NCBI RefSeq assembly: GCF_037325665.1
Contig: NC_090259.1
Location: 37,629,107 to 37,693,106 of the forward strand
Source: Littorina saxatilis
Taxonomy: Eukaryota > Mollusca > Gastropoda > Littorinimorpha > Littorinidae
Reading direction: 5' to 3'
Length of the DNA: 64,000 bases
How positions within the stretch are numbered: position 1 is the stretch's first letter; the number at the start of each line of letters is the position of its first letter. The translations under genes were made by a program, and so were the position numbers. This document shows positions 38,401 to 46,020 of this stretch, piece after piece. The notes under the pieces were generated by a model. It ran no database searches, had not been told where the DNA came from, and saw only the letters and a list, made by a program, of their open reading frames with translations.

Positions 38401-38603
38401 GTGTGTGGTTACTTAAAACTCAAAGTGTGCATGTGTCTGTGTAATAACATGAAACACTCAAGGATTCGTGAAAGATGTGTCTGACTGAGATGATGACTTT
38501 ACATTTCAGGTTCAACAGATTCCAGAAGAAGCGTCCCTTGTCATCAGTGACAGTGTCAGAATTTGGCAGCGGTTTAGTTTCAAAGAAAAGCATCACAGCT
38601 TAA
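18061..38603 (+). CDS. DDX31: DDX31/Dbp7-type DEAD-box RNA helicase
   Basis: This is a nucleolar ATP-dependent RNA helicase of the DDX31/yeast Dbp7 group, which acts in 60S ribosomal subunit assembly. The 17 exons are 18061-18183, 19533-19795, 20610-20685, 21237-21351, 21853-21962, 27196-27237, 27537-27601, 28866-28985, 29576-29685, 30634-30854, 31953-32159, 32806-32865, 33378-33568, 33931-34015, 36177-36279 (or from 36183), 36956-37172 and 38510-38603. All phases agree, giving about 733 residues. Motifs are Q-motif region near 171, SQTGSGKT 188-195, PTREL 226-230, STPGR 275-279, DEAD 301-304, SAT 336-338, LLCTDVAARG, and HRVGRTAR 533-540. The Dbp7-type C-terminal domain follows ([26 protein letters not shown]). 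Exon 13 ends at a GC donor; exon 9 uses GTCGGT. The N-terminus is basic and shorter than in vertebrates (human about 850 residues). Introns hold many mobile elements. Confidence 0.96.
18607..19313. mobile_element. piggyBac-like MITE with TTAA flanks
   Basis: TTAA (18603-18606 and 19314-19317) flanks an element whose ends read CCTCTTCACTGCC and, on the other strand, CCCCTTCACTGCC. TTAA target sites and CCC-type ends are the hallmark of piggyBac elements. At 707 bp with no transposase frame, it is non-autonomous. It lies in DDX31 intron 1. Confidence 0.75.
21392..21610 (-). mobile_element. Degenerate SINE, GCTGGGAAATTCG family
   Basis: It keeps 'acctaggtgtgtttaggtgt', 'aatcagccacctgca' and a weak tRNA-like head complement at the right ('agtgctttactaatagagct'). 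It is interrupted by a run of about 21 G at 21482-21502. It lies in DDX31 intron 4. Confidence 0.6.
22060..22390 (+). mobile_element. Possible LINE 3' fragment with Cys/His motif
   Basis: An open frame to 22388 reads [20 protein letters not shown], a C-x-x-x-x-x-C-x(9)-H pattern resembling the zinc-finger tail of some LINE ORF2 proteins. A similar stretch on the other strand near 26165-26200 shares 'ggtca(c/t)ggctcagaaa'. The evidence is limited to this motif. Confidence 0.4.
23310..24010. repeat. 180-bp tandem repeat with internal hairpin, about four units
   Basis: Units start at 23311, 23491, 23671 and 23852 (period 180-181). Each contains the hairpin GAGTGTGTTAC...GTAACACACTC. The same GTAACACACTC word occurs singly at about 25088, 25270, 25455 and 25993, so the array is embedded in a larger region rich in this motif. 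It lies in the 5.2-kb intron 5 of DDX31. Confidence 0.88.
24017..24836. repeat. Dispersed repeat rich in TCAAGGTCA
   Basis: An element of about 820 bp has the short inverted ends GACTCACATGC and GCATGTGAGTC near its limits. It contains (CCGT)n at 24060-24080 and about ten exact copies of TCAAGGTCA on either strand, at about 24198, 24363, 24369, 24415, 24507, 24513, 24663, 24677, 24754, 24774 and 24789. That nonamer is the monomeric binding site of the ERR and NR5A (SF-1/FTZ-F1) nuclear receptors. There is no reading frame. Confidence 0.8.
24863..25873 (+). repeat. Direct repeat pair about 100 bp long, 908 bp apart
   Basis: The block from 'ttttcagttctttgagtact' to 'agatatgcagattattgctg' occurs at 24863-24962 and again at 25771-25873 with few differences. 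Between them lie AT-rich sequence and three single GTAACACACTC words. It is non-coding. Confidence 0.8.
26266..26985 (+). repeat. AT-bounded dispersed repeat
   Basis: It begins 'tatatactagaggaataccc' with 'ggcttcgcc' and ends at a second TA run followed by 'cttgaggtcc'. Near the right end it contains 'ccaccaaatttgaagcagat' and a (GACA)n tract, an arrangement also seen in families T and H (a 'drug-like' phrase around 'aaattt' beside a tetranucleotide run). It is probably a non-autonomous mobile element with both ends in TA-rich sequence. Confidence 0.55.
28048..28738. mobile_element. TA-flanked MITE, CCGTATTTGACGGA ends
   Basis: CCGTATTTGACGGA at the left and TCCGTCAAATACGG at the right are perfect inverted ends, each flanked by TA. 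The similarity extends to about 26 bp (TACAAG, CGC). Subterminal 'gcggcttataa' words repeat inside. TA target use suggests a Tc1/mariner-like or ISL2EU-like family. It is 691 bp with no transposase and sits in DDX31 intron 7. Confidence 0.75.
29025..29520 (+). other. Tandem echoes of the DDX31 DEAD-box exon end
   Basis: The last 75 bases of DDX31 exon 8 (28911-28985), which encode LLDH...WLVLDEADR, are repeated at 29025-29099 (identical), 29160-29234 (diverged, [20 protein letters not shown]) and 29284-29358 (few changes). A fragment lies at 29490-29520. Each full copy keeps the donor (GACAG|GTGGG) and the following 'ttgagtgttat'. None has the original acceptor. The first copy is exactly 114 bp downstream, so reading through the first donor stays in frame and adds 38 residues with a second DEAD motif. 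TGTC-type simple repeats sit at the joints. Confidence 0.92.
30243..30440 (+). repeat. 47-bp tandem repeat, four units
   Basis: Four essentially identical units begin 'caaatatgacctgtg' and end 'ctatcttccttatc', in DDX31 intron 9. The high identity suggests recent expansion. Confidence 0.93.
30474..30580 (+). repeat. Dispersed repeat 'aacgttttgttttgtcaata'
   Basis: This copy of a roughly 100-bp repeat is also at 44948-45050 (very similar) and 6400-6486 (degenerate): 'gtctgtctgtctac', 'gggtcg', then the core and 'cctaaaattcttgtttt'. It is non-coding and may be the tail of a longer element. Confidence 0.75.
30886..31545 (-). mobile_element. SINE, GCTGGGAAATTCG family, split by another SINE
   Basis: The body is at 30886-31124 and the tRNA-like head complement ('ctaactgagctaccgggccc') resumes at 31505. 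The copy was thus broken by the insertion at 31136-31504. It matches 37225-37513, where the same parts are contiguous. Confidence 0.8.
31136..31504 (-). mobile_element. Nested SINE, 'cgttaaacaccaaataaag' family
   Basis: It is highly similar to 51041-51424 in the opposite orientation. It is flanked by GCTGTACTAAC (31125-31135) and GCTGTGCTAAC (31505-31515), an 11-bp target-site duplication with one change, and it lies inside the older SINE 30886-31545. The left end is a (tttac)-rich tail complement. A 70-codon ORF inside it is not a gene. Confidence 0.85.
32522..32749 (+). repeat. 57-bp tandem repeat, four units
   Basis: Four units start 'tgtaagacaatcgtgtgtct', with differences only in the first. 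They lie in DDX31 intron 11. The length is a multiple of three, so several frames read open; none is credible as protein. Confidence 0.93.
33127..33155 (+). other. Echo of DDX31 exon 13 start
   Basis: About 245 bp before exon 13, the intron has TTTGCAG followed by GATGTTGCTTCAAGGGAACTT. The true exon starts after TTTGCAG with GATGTTGCCGCAAGGGGCCTT. The first 15 bases are identical and about 25 of 30 match. The copy thus keeps the acceptor and encodes DVASREL against DVAARGL (helicase motif V). A G-run follows immediately. Confidence 0.65.
34141..34860 (-). other. Unassigned low-repeat island in DDX31 intron 14
   Basis: This stretch lacks the dispersed repeats around it and has more CpG. On the minus strand, short frames look protein-like: [20 protein letters not shown] at about 34275-34340 and [20 protein letters not shown] at about 34190-34250. 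They are in different frames with a stop between. Upstream (34660-34810) are inverted words around 'gccgaatcgaaccga'. It could be a decayed transposase or a small nested gene; I do not recognise it. Confidence 0.3.
35275..36111 (+). repeat. Family T repeat (copy 3)
   Basis: A full 837-bp copy in DDX31 intron 14, from the TTTAGTCAA/TTGACTAAA hairpin to 'ttacgcgacttg'. It ends about 65 bp before DDX31 exon 15, so the acceptor region of that exon lies immediately beside the element. It closely resembles copies 1, 2 and 4. Confidence 0.85.
36391..36722 (+). mobile_element. SINE 3' part, 'cacgttaaagatcccac' family
   Basis: It shares 'gtgtgcacgttaaagatccc', 'gacaaaagggtctttcctgg', 'cacgggta'-type and 'gcgcgatataagcctcat' blocks with 58815-59222, and ends in (attg)n. 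The tRNA-like head is absent. It lies in DDX31 intron 15, between poly-C/CA tracts. Confidence 0.85.
37225..37513 (-). mobile_element. tRNA-headed SINE, GCTGGGAAATTCG family
   Basis: On the minus strand it starts 'gatgctgggtagctcagttg' (A box) and has a B-box-like 'ggttagaatccc', a body of about 200 bp and an end in 'tattagaggaaataaaatga'. It is the most complete copy of this family in the window and lies in DDX31 intron 16. Confidence 0.85.
37702..38150 (-). mobile_element. tRNA-headed SINE nested in a dispersed repeat
   Basis: On the minus strand, the head is 'gggtggccgagtggtaacgc' with a B box 'gcgagttcgaccctg'. The body is shared with 58815-59222, but the head is a different, Leu/Ser-like tRNA. 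It interrupts the 'ttaagac' repeat (37612-37701 and 38151-38262), whose phrase 'gttctgt...ctctgtaaatttacc' resumes across it. Confidence 0.8.
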
Positions 38604-38683
38604 AAAGACAACACATGGGAAAATATGCCTTGAGCCCTCTGCCTCCAACCGAGCCTAGGCCGTCAACGACACATCTCTATTGG

Positions 38684-38930
38684 CGGGGAAATAGCTCAGT
38701 CGGTAGCGGCTCTGGCTCAAAACCAGTTGTTGGTGTCGGCGTGGATTTGATCCCCACATTCGGCGAGGGATTTATTTCCCAGAGTCAACTTTGTGCAGAC
38801 TCTCCTCGGTGTCGGAACACCCCCGTGTGCACGCATACGCATGATAAAGAACCCAAGTTCACAGCGAAAGTCTCGGGACTTGGAAACATAAATACACACA
38901 TGTAGGAAAACAACCACAACAAGAAATTCC
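38684..38930 (+). mobile_element. tRNA-headed SINE, 3' truncated
   Basis: The A-box-like 'tagctcagtcggtagcgg' and 'gatttgatccccac' head is followed by 'agtcaactttgtgcagactc' and 'cacagcgaaagtctc'. It is the same family as 53757-54150. It starts only about 80 bp after the DDX31 stop codon and so probably lies in the DDX31 3'UTR. Confidence 0.8.
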
Positions 38931-38944
38931 TCCGAGGTAGGAAA

Positions 38945-39262
38945 AACACCCCCGTTGGTCAAAGGGAAATAACCATTCTCACTGCCACCAACTGAGAAGG
39001 TTATTTCCCTTTGACCATTAATATGTGCCTCTATAAGTCCTTGTAGAATCTTAATCCACCAATAACTCCCTAACCGTGTGTTTGACTGGTCCCAATTTTT
39101 GTAAGGACCGTCTCAGGAATGTATAGAACCTGTTCACCAAGTTTGGTGACGATCGGTCCGTTCATTCTTGAGATCTATATGCGAACACAAACACACACCC
39201 AAACAAACAAACACATCGAGTGAATCCTATACACACCCCTATACCGGGGGTGTAAAAATGGG
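38945..39262 (-). repeat. Family H repeat (copy 2)
   Basis: This is the reverse copy of 2712-3020. The perfect-stem hairpin GTCAAAGGGAAATAACC / GGTTATTTCCCTTTGAC is at 38957-39016, and the 'ccctataccgggggtgt' hairpin is at the other end (39237-39255). It is about 318 bp long. Confidence 0.8.
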
Positions 39263-40119
39263 TAGCGCCGGTATACTGTATGGCAGCTTGCTTTCCCCAG
39301 GGAGAAAGCAGCCCGAGTTTCCCTGAAAGTAACCTCACAGGACTATATGAATCTTATCCTTCTCCTCTTCTCTGGGCTGTTTGTTCTGCCTCTTTCCAGT
39401 TCCTCTGTCTCCTCATCTCCCCCTGTATTGGCGCAATGACTAGTTGTCTGTGATCACTGATGGTGTATGTGTATGCAAACAATGGATGAAGACAAATATG
39501 TTTTGACACTCGTGAAGGTGGTTTTTGAGTCCTTGCAAATAGGAGTTGTTGACTGAACTCATGTAGCAAGCAATGGAGAAGACATTTCTTTGTTATACCT
39601 TGGCGCAATGACTTCTTGTCTGTAATGATGTACGTGCAGGCAAATAATGGATGAAGTAAAAAGTTCTATAACAACCATGAATAGTCTTTTGGAGTCCTTG
39701 CTTTTGCGTATGATTGCATTTGATTGATACAAGTGTGTGTGTGTCTGTGGAGGAGGTAATGTGAAAAGCAAACAGACAGAAACACATAGAAAGGCCATCA
39801 ACACAAATTAAAGTGCAGTTTTCTACAGGACGTAACAGAGGCAAAGAAACTTACAGGGCAATAATGAGCCAGACAAATAACAAGCAAACAAATCAATTAT
39901 TTATTGCGTAGGCCATTGGCACATTTCAGAGAGGGAACAGCAGGTTGAAGAAAGGAACAACAGCACAATAATATCAATTTATATGAAATTAAAATGTCAA
40001 GCGCTATATAGATCTCCCCGTATATATATAGTACAGAAAAGTATGAAAGTTGAGATATTTTTTTAATTTTATTTTAATAAGCATACTTACAATGCCTCAC
40101 AATTGAAACCGTAGCTAGG
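39263..40119. other. Spacer after DDX31
   Basis: No gene is seen. Two related segments ('ttggcgcaatgact...tgtctgt' with 'aacaatggatgaag'/'aataatggatgaag') at about 39430-39500 and 39600-39660 are an imperfect duplication of about 170-bp spacing. The rest is AT-rich unique-looking sequence. No clear AATAAA for DDX31 was found nearby. Confidence 0.5.
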
Positions 40120-42924
40120 CTCCGGATTTAGGCGATTTGTACAGTCCGTATGTGCAATTAAAACAGGCTATTAAGTGCCTTCAGACGGGTCTCACTGTAC
40201 ATAAGCAGATTTTTAACTACACCAAGAACGTTGTAACCAAGATCGTACACTCCGCTAAGACACTTTTTCTGCAGACTCAGATTGCCACTTGTTCTTCTAG
40301 CAAGAAACTGTTTGATATTTGCAACCGCTTGACTGGCCGCACTAAGGTGTCCCCACTCCCCACTGTATTTCCTGTTAGTGAGCTGCCTGATGTTTTTAGT
40401 GATTTTTTCATCCAGAAAGTAGCTGATATTAGATCAGAACTTGACACGCTAGCTGTTAATTCTGCTGCACCCACTCATGTTGATGCTTCCCCTGCCTGTA
40501 CGTTTTTAGCATTCCAGAAAGTCAGTGAGAAGGACCTTAGAGAGATTATTTTGAAATCCAAACCTACAACTTGTCCACTTGATGCATTGCCCACACCATT
40601 ACTTGTTGAAAACCTTGATCTTCTGTTGCCTGTTCTCACCCAGATTGTTAATGACAGCCTGTTGTCTGGTGTTTTTCCATCATTGTTCAAAACTGCACTT
40701 GTGAAACCGCTCCTTAAGAAATCCAATCTCGATGTAAATGTCTTAAAGAACTACCGCCCTGTTTCTAACCTTTCATTTTTGTCAAAGATCATTGAGAAAG
40801 TAGTTTTAAAGCAGCTGTTAGTGTATTTGAACACTCATGATCTGATCTCGCATTCTCAGTCAGCATACCGTCCTTCTCACTGTACTGAGACTGCCCTGCT
40901 CAAGGTGACCAACGACATTCTGTCTGCTCTGGATGGTGGTGATGTGTCTGTGCTCACCCTACTGGACCTCTCGGCAGCGTTTGACACAATAGATCATGTC
41001 ACACTGCTGAGCAGGCTCCAGACCTTGTATGGCATCTCTGGTCCAGCGCTGGCATGGTTTGAGTCCTACCTTACGGACAGAACTCAGGCTGTGCTTGTCG
41101 ATGGCCAGAGATCAGCCCCAGCCCCCCTTGTTTTCGGTGTCCCTCAAGGCTCTGTACTTGGCCCCGTCCTCTTCATTATGTATACCAAACCCTTGTCTGC
41201 CCTCATTCAAAATCATTCCGTTTCAAACCAGTCTTTTGCTGATGATACCCAGTTGTATAAGCCTAGTTCCCCCGCTGAGACACATGCCGCCATCCAGACC
41301 ATTCAGACCTGTATCTTAGATGTTAAGTCATGGATGGTAGAAAATAAGTTAAAACTAAATGATGATAAGACAGAGGCACTTCTGTGCATGAAAAAGTCCA
41401 CTAAGTTCCCAAATTCTCAACCTTCGTCTGTCCAAGTAGGCAATATCGACATCTCTTTCTCTTCTTCAGCTAGAAACCTCGGCTTCACCATCTCCTCAGA
41501 CATGACACTCAACAAGCACATCTCCAACATCTGTAGGTCCGCATACTTTGAACTCCGCAAGATCGCAACCATCCGCCATACTCTGTCCGTTCAAACTACA
41601 AACACTCTAGTCTGCTCTCTTGTTCTTTCTAAACTTGACTACTGTAACTCTCTTCTCTCTGGCTGTCCACTCTACCTCCTGCACAAACTACAGAAAGTTC
41701 AAAATTCTGCAGCACGCCTGATCCTCAAAGCACGAAAAAAAGATCATGTCACACCACTTCGCCGCACACTCCACTGGTTACCCATCCAAGCCCGCATTGA
41801 ATACAAACTGTCCACTCTCTGCTTTCACTTCTTCTCTGCCTCGTCTCCTGCTTATTTCTCTGAACTTCTCACTGTATACACTCCTGCTAGACAACTCCGC
41901 TCCTCTTCTGATAGCCGCACCCTAGTCATCCCACACACAAAATCAAAAGCATATGGACAACGCACTTTTGCATTTTGCGCATCTACTCAATGGAACTCTC
42001 TCCCCTCTCACATTCGCCACTCTCAGTCAGTACAGTCATTCAAGCGAGCACTCAAAACTCACCTCTTCCAGAAACACAACTCCTAAAGTCGCAACATTTT
42101 GCCATCCTGTTCTGTAACGGTTCCATCTCTATTCAGCTTGTTATTTTTGTCTTTTGTTTTAAATTATTATAAATATAATTTTTCACTGCAGTAGTCCTTT
42201 AACTTTAACCCTTAGCTGTAGGCTAGATATGCACAAGTCATGTCGGTGCCACATAATGCTGACACACATGTTCCTGTGCATAGTTTATGGATAACGTGTA
42301 GTTGGGAAGTTAAGAGTAGAAATAATTAGTATTTAGTGTAGGAGGAGGGTTGGGGGTGGGTAGGGAGGGGGTGGGTATGGTTTACTTTGAGCAGGTCGGT
42401 TTCAGTTTTAATAAACAATTTTAGAGAATTGTGTATCTTATATTTGAGTCTTTCGTGTTTTAGACATTGATGCATTTAATAGTTTTAACGAGTTGCCTTT
42501 TGTTTTATCATTCTGGTGTTTATCTAGCTGTGCTGTGTATCTTATAAGAAGTTCTTAAAAGTTCGAAGTTATTTTAGCATATAGGTTTGTTTGTCTTTTG
42601 ATGGTCTTAACAGTTAAACATGTATTAAGATTCATGCTTTGTTAGCACTAAGCAGTTGTTTTAATCAGTCTGGTTTTCTCTTGTTTTCATCTTATGAACA
42701 TTCTAAATGTTAGACTAACTTATTGTCTTGTACAGAATAACAACTGTGTGAATGGTGCTATACTGAATGAAAGAGTGTGACATGAAGTTCTTGTACATCA
42801 TTGTAAAGAGTGTGAATGACGTTTTAGTTTAGATGTCAAGCGCTTAGAGCAAGCCTTTTTAACGAAAGTTTTTGATTTAGCGCTATATAAATGTTCTTCT
42901 TCTTCTTATTATTATTATTATTAC
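40120..42924 (+). mobile_element. L2/CR1-type LINE, 5' truncated, with 3' UTR
   Basis: The reverse-transcriptase ORF (40137-42086) is followed by an 840-bp 3'UTR. It ends in 'gcgcttagagc...agcgctatataaatg' and a (ctt)n(att)n tail, a termination style typical of L2-like LINEs. The endonuclease domain is missing, as in a normal 5'-truncated insertion. An open frame over about 650 codons implies a young insertion. Confidence 0.9.
40137..42086 (+). CDS. LINE reverse transcriptase (partial ORF2)
   Basis: The frame of 649 codons has no internal stop. RT motifs appear in order: NYRPVSNLSFLSKIIEKVV, the catalytic-palm block LLDLSAAFDTIDH, GVPQGSVLGPVLF, then FADDTQLY (the FADD active site) and KLKLNDDKTE. 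The C-terminal region LDYCNSLLSGCP...QNSAARLI...HWLPIQARIEYKL...WNSLPSHIRHS is characteristic of the L2/CR1 group. The first codons have no ATG and correspond to the linker between endonuclease and RT, so the copy starts inside ORF2. It copies its own RNA at a nicked target (target-primed reverse transcription). Without endonuclease this copy cannot act alone, although its RT domain looks complete. Confidence 0.92.
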   Translation: MYSPYVQLKQAIKCLQTGLTVHKQIFNYTKNVVTKIVHSAKTLFLQTQIATCSSSKKLFDICNRLTGRTKVSPLPTVFPVSELPDVFSDFFIQKVADIRSELDTLAVNSAAPTHVDASPACTFLAFQKVSEKDLREIILKSKPTTCPLDALPTPLLVENLDLLLPVLTQIVNDSLLSGVFPSLFKTALVKPLLKKSNLDVNVLKNYRPVSNLSFLSKIIEKVVLKQLLVYLNTHDLISHSQSAYRPSHCTETALLKVTNDILSALDGGDVSVLTLLDLSAAFDTIDHVTLLSRLQTLYGISGPALAWFESYLTDRTQAVLVDGQRSAPAPLVFGVPQGSVLGPVLFIMYTKPLSALIQNHSVSNQSFADDTQLYKPSSPAETHAAIQTIQTCILDVKSWMVENKLKLNDDKTEALLCMKKSTKFPNSQPSSVQVGNIDISFSSSARNLGFTISSDMTLNKHISNICRSAYFELRKIATIRHTLSVQTTNTLVCSLVLSKLDYCNSLLSGCPLYLLHKLQKVQNSAARLILKARKKDHVTPLRRTLHWLPIQARIEYKLSTLCFHFFSASSPAYFSELLTVYTPARQLRSSSDSRTLVIPHTKSKAYGQRTFAFCASTQWNSLPSHIRHSQSVQSFKRALKTHLFQKHNS

Positions 42925-43319
42925 AGAGGCGCATCACGGATACTGTATCGCGTTTACATGAAATAACAGCCAGGGCGATGTTGAGCCAGAGAAACGTACA
43001 TGTACATCCAAGCCAATTTAGATCCAGGACAAAATGGAGCAGAGGCAACAGTAAACCAGATAACAATACAGCTAGGTCAATAGAGCCAAATGGACAATAT
43101 AGAGGTAGGAAAACACTCAGGACATTAAAGAGCAAGGGAAAAATAAATTCGGGATAATACAGAGCCAGGAAAACATAGCTTCGGGAATATTTATAGAGCA
43201 AGGAAAACATACAGTCGGGACACTATAGAGCTAAGAAAACACGTTTGAAAAAACAAAGAGCCAGAAAAAAGCATACAGTTGGGCCAATAGAGATAGGAAA
43301 ACATTCGTTCGGAACAAAA

Positions 43320-43736
43320 TATCAATCAATCAATCAATCAATGAGTCTTATATCGCGCATATTCCGTGGGTACAGTTCTAGGCGCTCTGCAGTGATGCCG
43401 TGTGAGATGAAATTTTATACGGCCAGTAGATTGCAGCCATTTCGGCGCATATTTACCTTTCACGGCCTATTATTCCAAGTCACACGGGTATAGGTAGACA
43501 ATTATTAACTGTGCCTAAGCAATTTTGCCAGGAAAGACCCTTTTGTCAATCGTGGGATCTTTAACGTGCACACCCAATGTAGTGTACACGGGGGGAGGTT
43601 CGGACACCGAAGAGAGTCTGCACACAAAGTTGACTCTGTGAAATAAATTTCCGCCGAACCTGGGATCGAACTCACGCTGACAGCGGCCAACTGAATACAA
43701 ATCCAGCGCGCTACCAACTGCGCTATATCCCCGCCC
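43320..43736 (-). mobile_element. tRNA-headed SINE, 'cacgttaaagatcccac' family
   Basis: A near-identical reverse copy of 58815-59222. The minus strand begins 'gggcggggatatagcgcagt' and ends in (attg)n. It is inserted in the 32-bp minisatellite. The close match to the 58.8-kb copy indicates recent activity. Confidence 0.92.
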
Positions 43737-44291
43737 AAAATAGGGCCAGGAAAACATAAGTGCGGGTCAATATAGAGCCAAGGAAACAAACATTCGGAAC
43801 AATATAGAGCCAAGGAAACATACATTCGAGAACAATATAAAGCCAAGGAAACATACATTCGAGCACAATATAAAGCCAAGGAAACATACATTCGAGAACA
43901 ATATAGAGCCAAGGAAACAAACATTCGGAACAATATAGAGCCAAGGAAACATACATTCGAGAACAATATAAAGCCAAGGAAACATACATTCGGAACAATA
44001 TAGAGCCAAGGAAACAAACATTCGGAACAATATAGAGCCAAGGAAACATACATTCGGAACAATATAGAGCCAAGGAAACAAACATTCGGAACAATATAGA
44101 GCCAAGGAAACAAACATTCGGAACAATATAGAGGCAAGGAAACAAACATTCGGAACAATATAGAGCCAAGGAAACAATTCGGAACAATATAGAGCCAAGG
44201 AAACATACATTCGGAACAATATAGAGCCAAGGAAACATAGGCCTACATTCGGAACAATATAGAGCCAAGGAAACAAACATTCGGAACATCA

Positions 44292-44480
44292 AAATGTCCA
44301 TCAAATACCCGTGTGACTTGGAATAAAGGCCGCGAAAGGTGAACATTCGCCTAACAGGCTTGAGGTTTGCTAGTCGATGTGAATGCGTGATACATTGTGT
44401 AAAAAATTCCATCTCACACGGCATAAAGTGCTTTGAACTTCGGATAAGGCGCTATATAAATAAAGAGAATAATAAAAATA
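44292..44480 (+). mobile_element. SINE 3' fragment in minisatellite
   Basis: It contains 'aaatacccgtgtgacttgga', 'ttccatctcacacggcataa' and 'gcgctatataaataaagaga', a fragment related to 36391-36722. Minisatellite units continue on both sides. Confidence 0.8.
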
Positions 44481-44947
44481 AAAAAACCAATATAGAGCCA
44501 AGGAAACATACATTCGGAACAATATAAAACCATGGAAACATACATTCGGAACAATATAGAGCCAAGGAAACATACAGTCGGGAACATATAGAACCAGAGA
44601 ATCGGTCTTAAAGGACTACATTGAGCTAGGGAAACACAGCCCGGGCAATGTAGGTCAAAAAACATACATTCTTGACAATTAAGAGCAAAGGAAACATACT
44701 GTAGAGACAATATAGAGCCATAGAAACGTTAGACAGGACAACGCAAAGTAAGAATAAAAGAAAAAGCTGAAGACACAGCCGGACTATAGTTGCAGAACAG
44801 AGCCAGGGACATACATGCTCTATTTTGTTCTTTTCAGTGATTGCCTTGATCTTGATTTAAATTTAAAAAATTGATCATTACCTCGCCGGCATTTTGCAAG
44901 CGAGATTCATCGCCGATTTGGAGATAAGTTCATTATCTGTATCCTGA

Positions 44948-45050
44948 GTGTTTGTCTGTCTGTCTACTTAAAATACCACTGGGTCGACGTACTGTAAATG
45001 TAACGTTTTGTTTTGTCAATAATTCAACGTTCCAATAACCTACAATTCTT
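44948..45050 (+). repeat. Dispersed repeat 'aacgttttgttttgtcaata'
   Basis: Nearly the same as 30474-30580, including the leading 'gtttgtctgtctgtctac' and trailing 'cctacaattcttgttttt'. Confidence 0.75.
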
Positions 45051-45390
45051 GTTTTTTTAATTTTTCGATTCAAGTGAATAAGTTCTAGTTTAAACCCAAA
45101 GTAGAAAACGTCACCCGCTCTCTACGCAATTCACGGACTAGTATACTTTCCCCAAACGCCGCCAAAATCTGTCGCCTGTATCATCGCATCTTACAAGTCC
45201 GGGGAAGACTTTGCTAAGTATATAATTATAAGCACTCGTTAAACTGTCGAGCGACACATATTTGGGCGTGAGAAAAAGACACGTGACGATGTTACGACAA
45301 TACAGAAACTGTCGTAGTCGAGGAGAAGTGGATTGATGAAGGAGGAACCGCCTCCTGGCAAAGGTCGTAGACATGTCTCGGTCCACGCAC

Positions 45391-45391
45391 A

Positions 45392-45425
<34 letters not shown>

Positions 45426-45468
45426 GTGCACACACACTGACGCACGCACGCACGCACGCACACACACA

Positions 45469-45526
<58 letters not shown>
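45391..45526. repeat. CA microsatellite
   Basis: The CA tract has CGCA and CTCA interruptions. All ORFs here are repeat readings. The adjacent 45050-45390 and 45527-46020 contain no recognisable gene. Confidence 0.97.
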
Positions 45527-45529
<3 letters not shown>

Positions 45530-46020
45530 TCTCTCTCTTTCTCAAAATTACTGATAAATGTGCGAGTACTCGCACAGTCCAGTCCCATCCCTGTAAATAA
45601 GATGACAACTCTAATAAAATAAAATGAATATGTTTAAGTTCATATAACAATACAAATCGTGCGTGTATAATCATCCTCGACCTGGCGTGAAGAATATCAA
45701 GCTGAAGTCCATTCGCCATACATACGGTGGAAGTTCAATACTTCATTGCCCGGGGTCCTGATTTGGCCTAAATGGTCAGCTGGACCCATTAAGCAACAGT
45801 TAACTAAGGCTGACTTCATTGCCCACGGTTTTGTGTGTTTTTGTTTTTCTCCCTATATAACGCCCGGACGACATATTATTTTCGAGCAGTAGGTCAGTTT
45901 TTTCGACTTCATATTTTCCAAATGGTATATACATTGCCTTGGTGTTTGAGTGCTATTTCAACTCCATACTCAACATCGTCCTTACCGAGCTTTTTTTCCG
46001 GTAATAAATTGTCGCCGCTG

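Larger units (their letters stand above)
42985..44760. repeat. 32-bp minisatellite 'caatatagagccaaggaaac'
   Basis: Tandem units of about 31-32 bp ('ggaacaatatagagccaagg' plus 'aaacaaacattc' or 'aaacatacattc') run through the stretch. The edges (42985-43300 and 44560-44760) are diverged and the core (43750-44290, 44480-44580) is homogeneous. SINE sequence interrupts it twice (43320-43736, 44292-44480). The long minus-strand ORFs (FPWLYIVPNVC repeats) are a by-product. Confidence 0.93.

Noticed and set aside
43505-44424. Minus-strand ORFs of 169-241 codons with FPWLYIVPNVC repeats
   Set aside because: They are readings of the 32-bp minisatellite and the SINE in it; frames shift with unit length.
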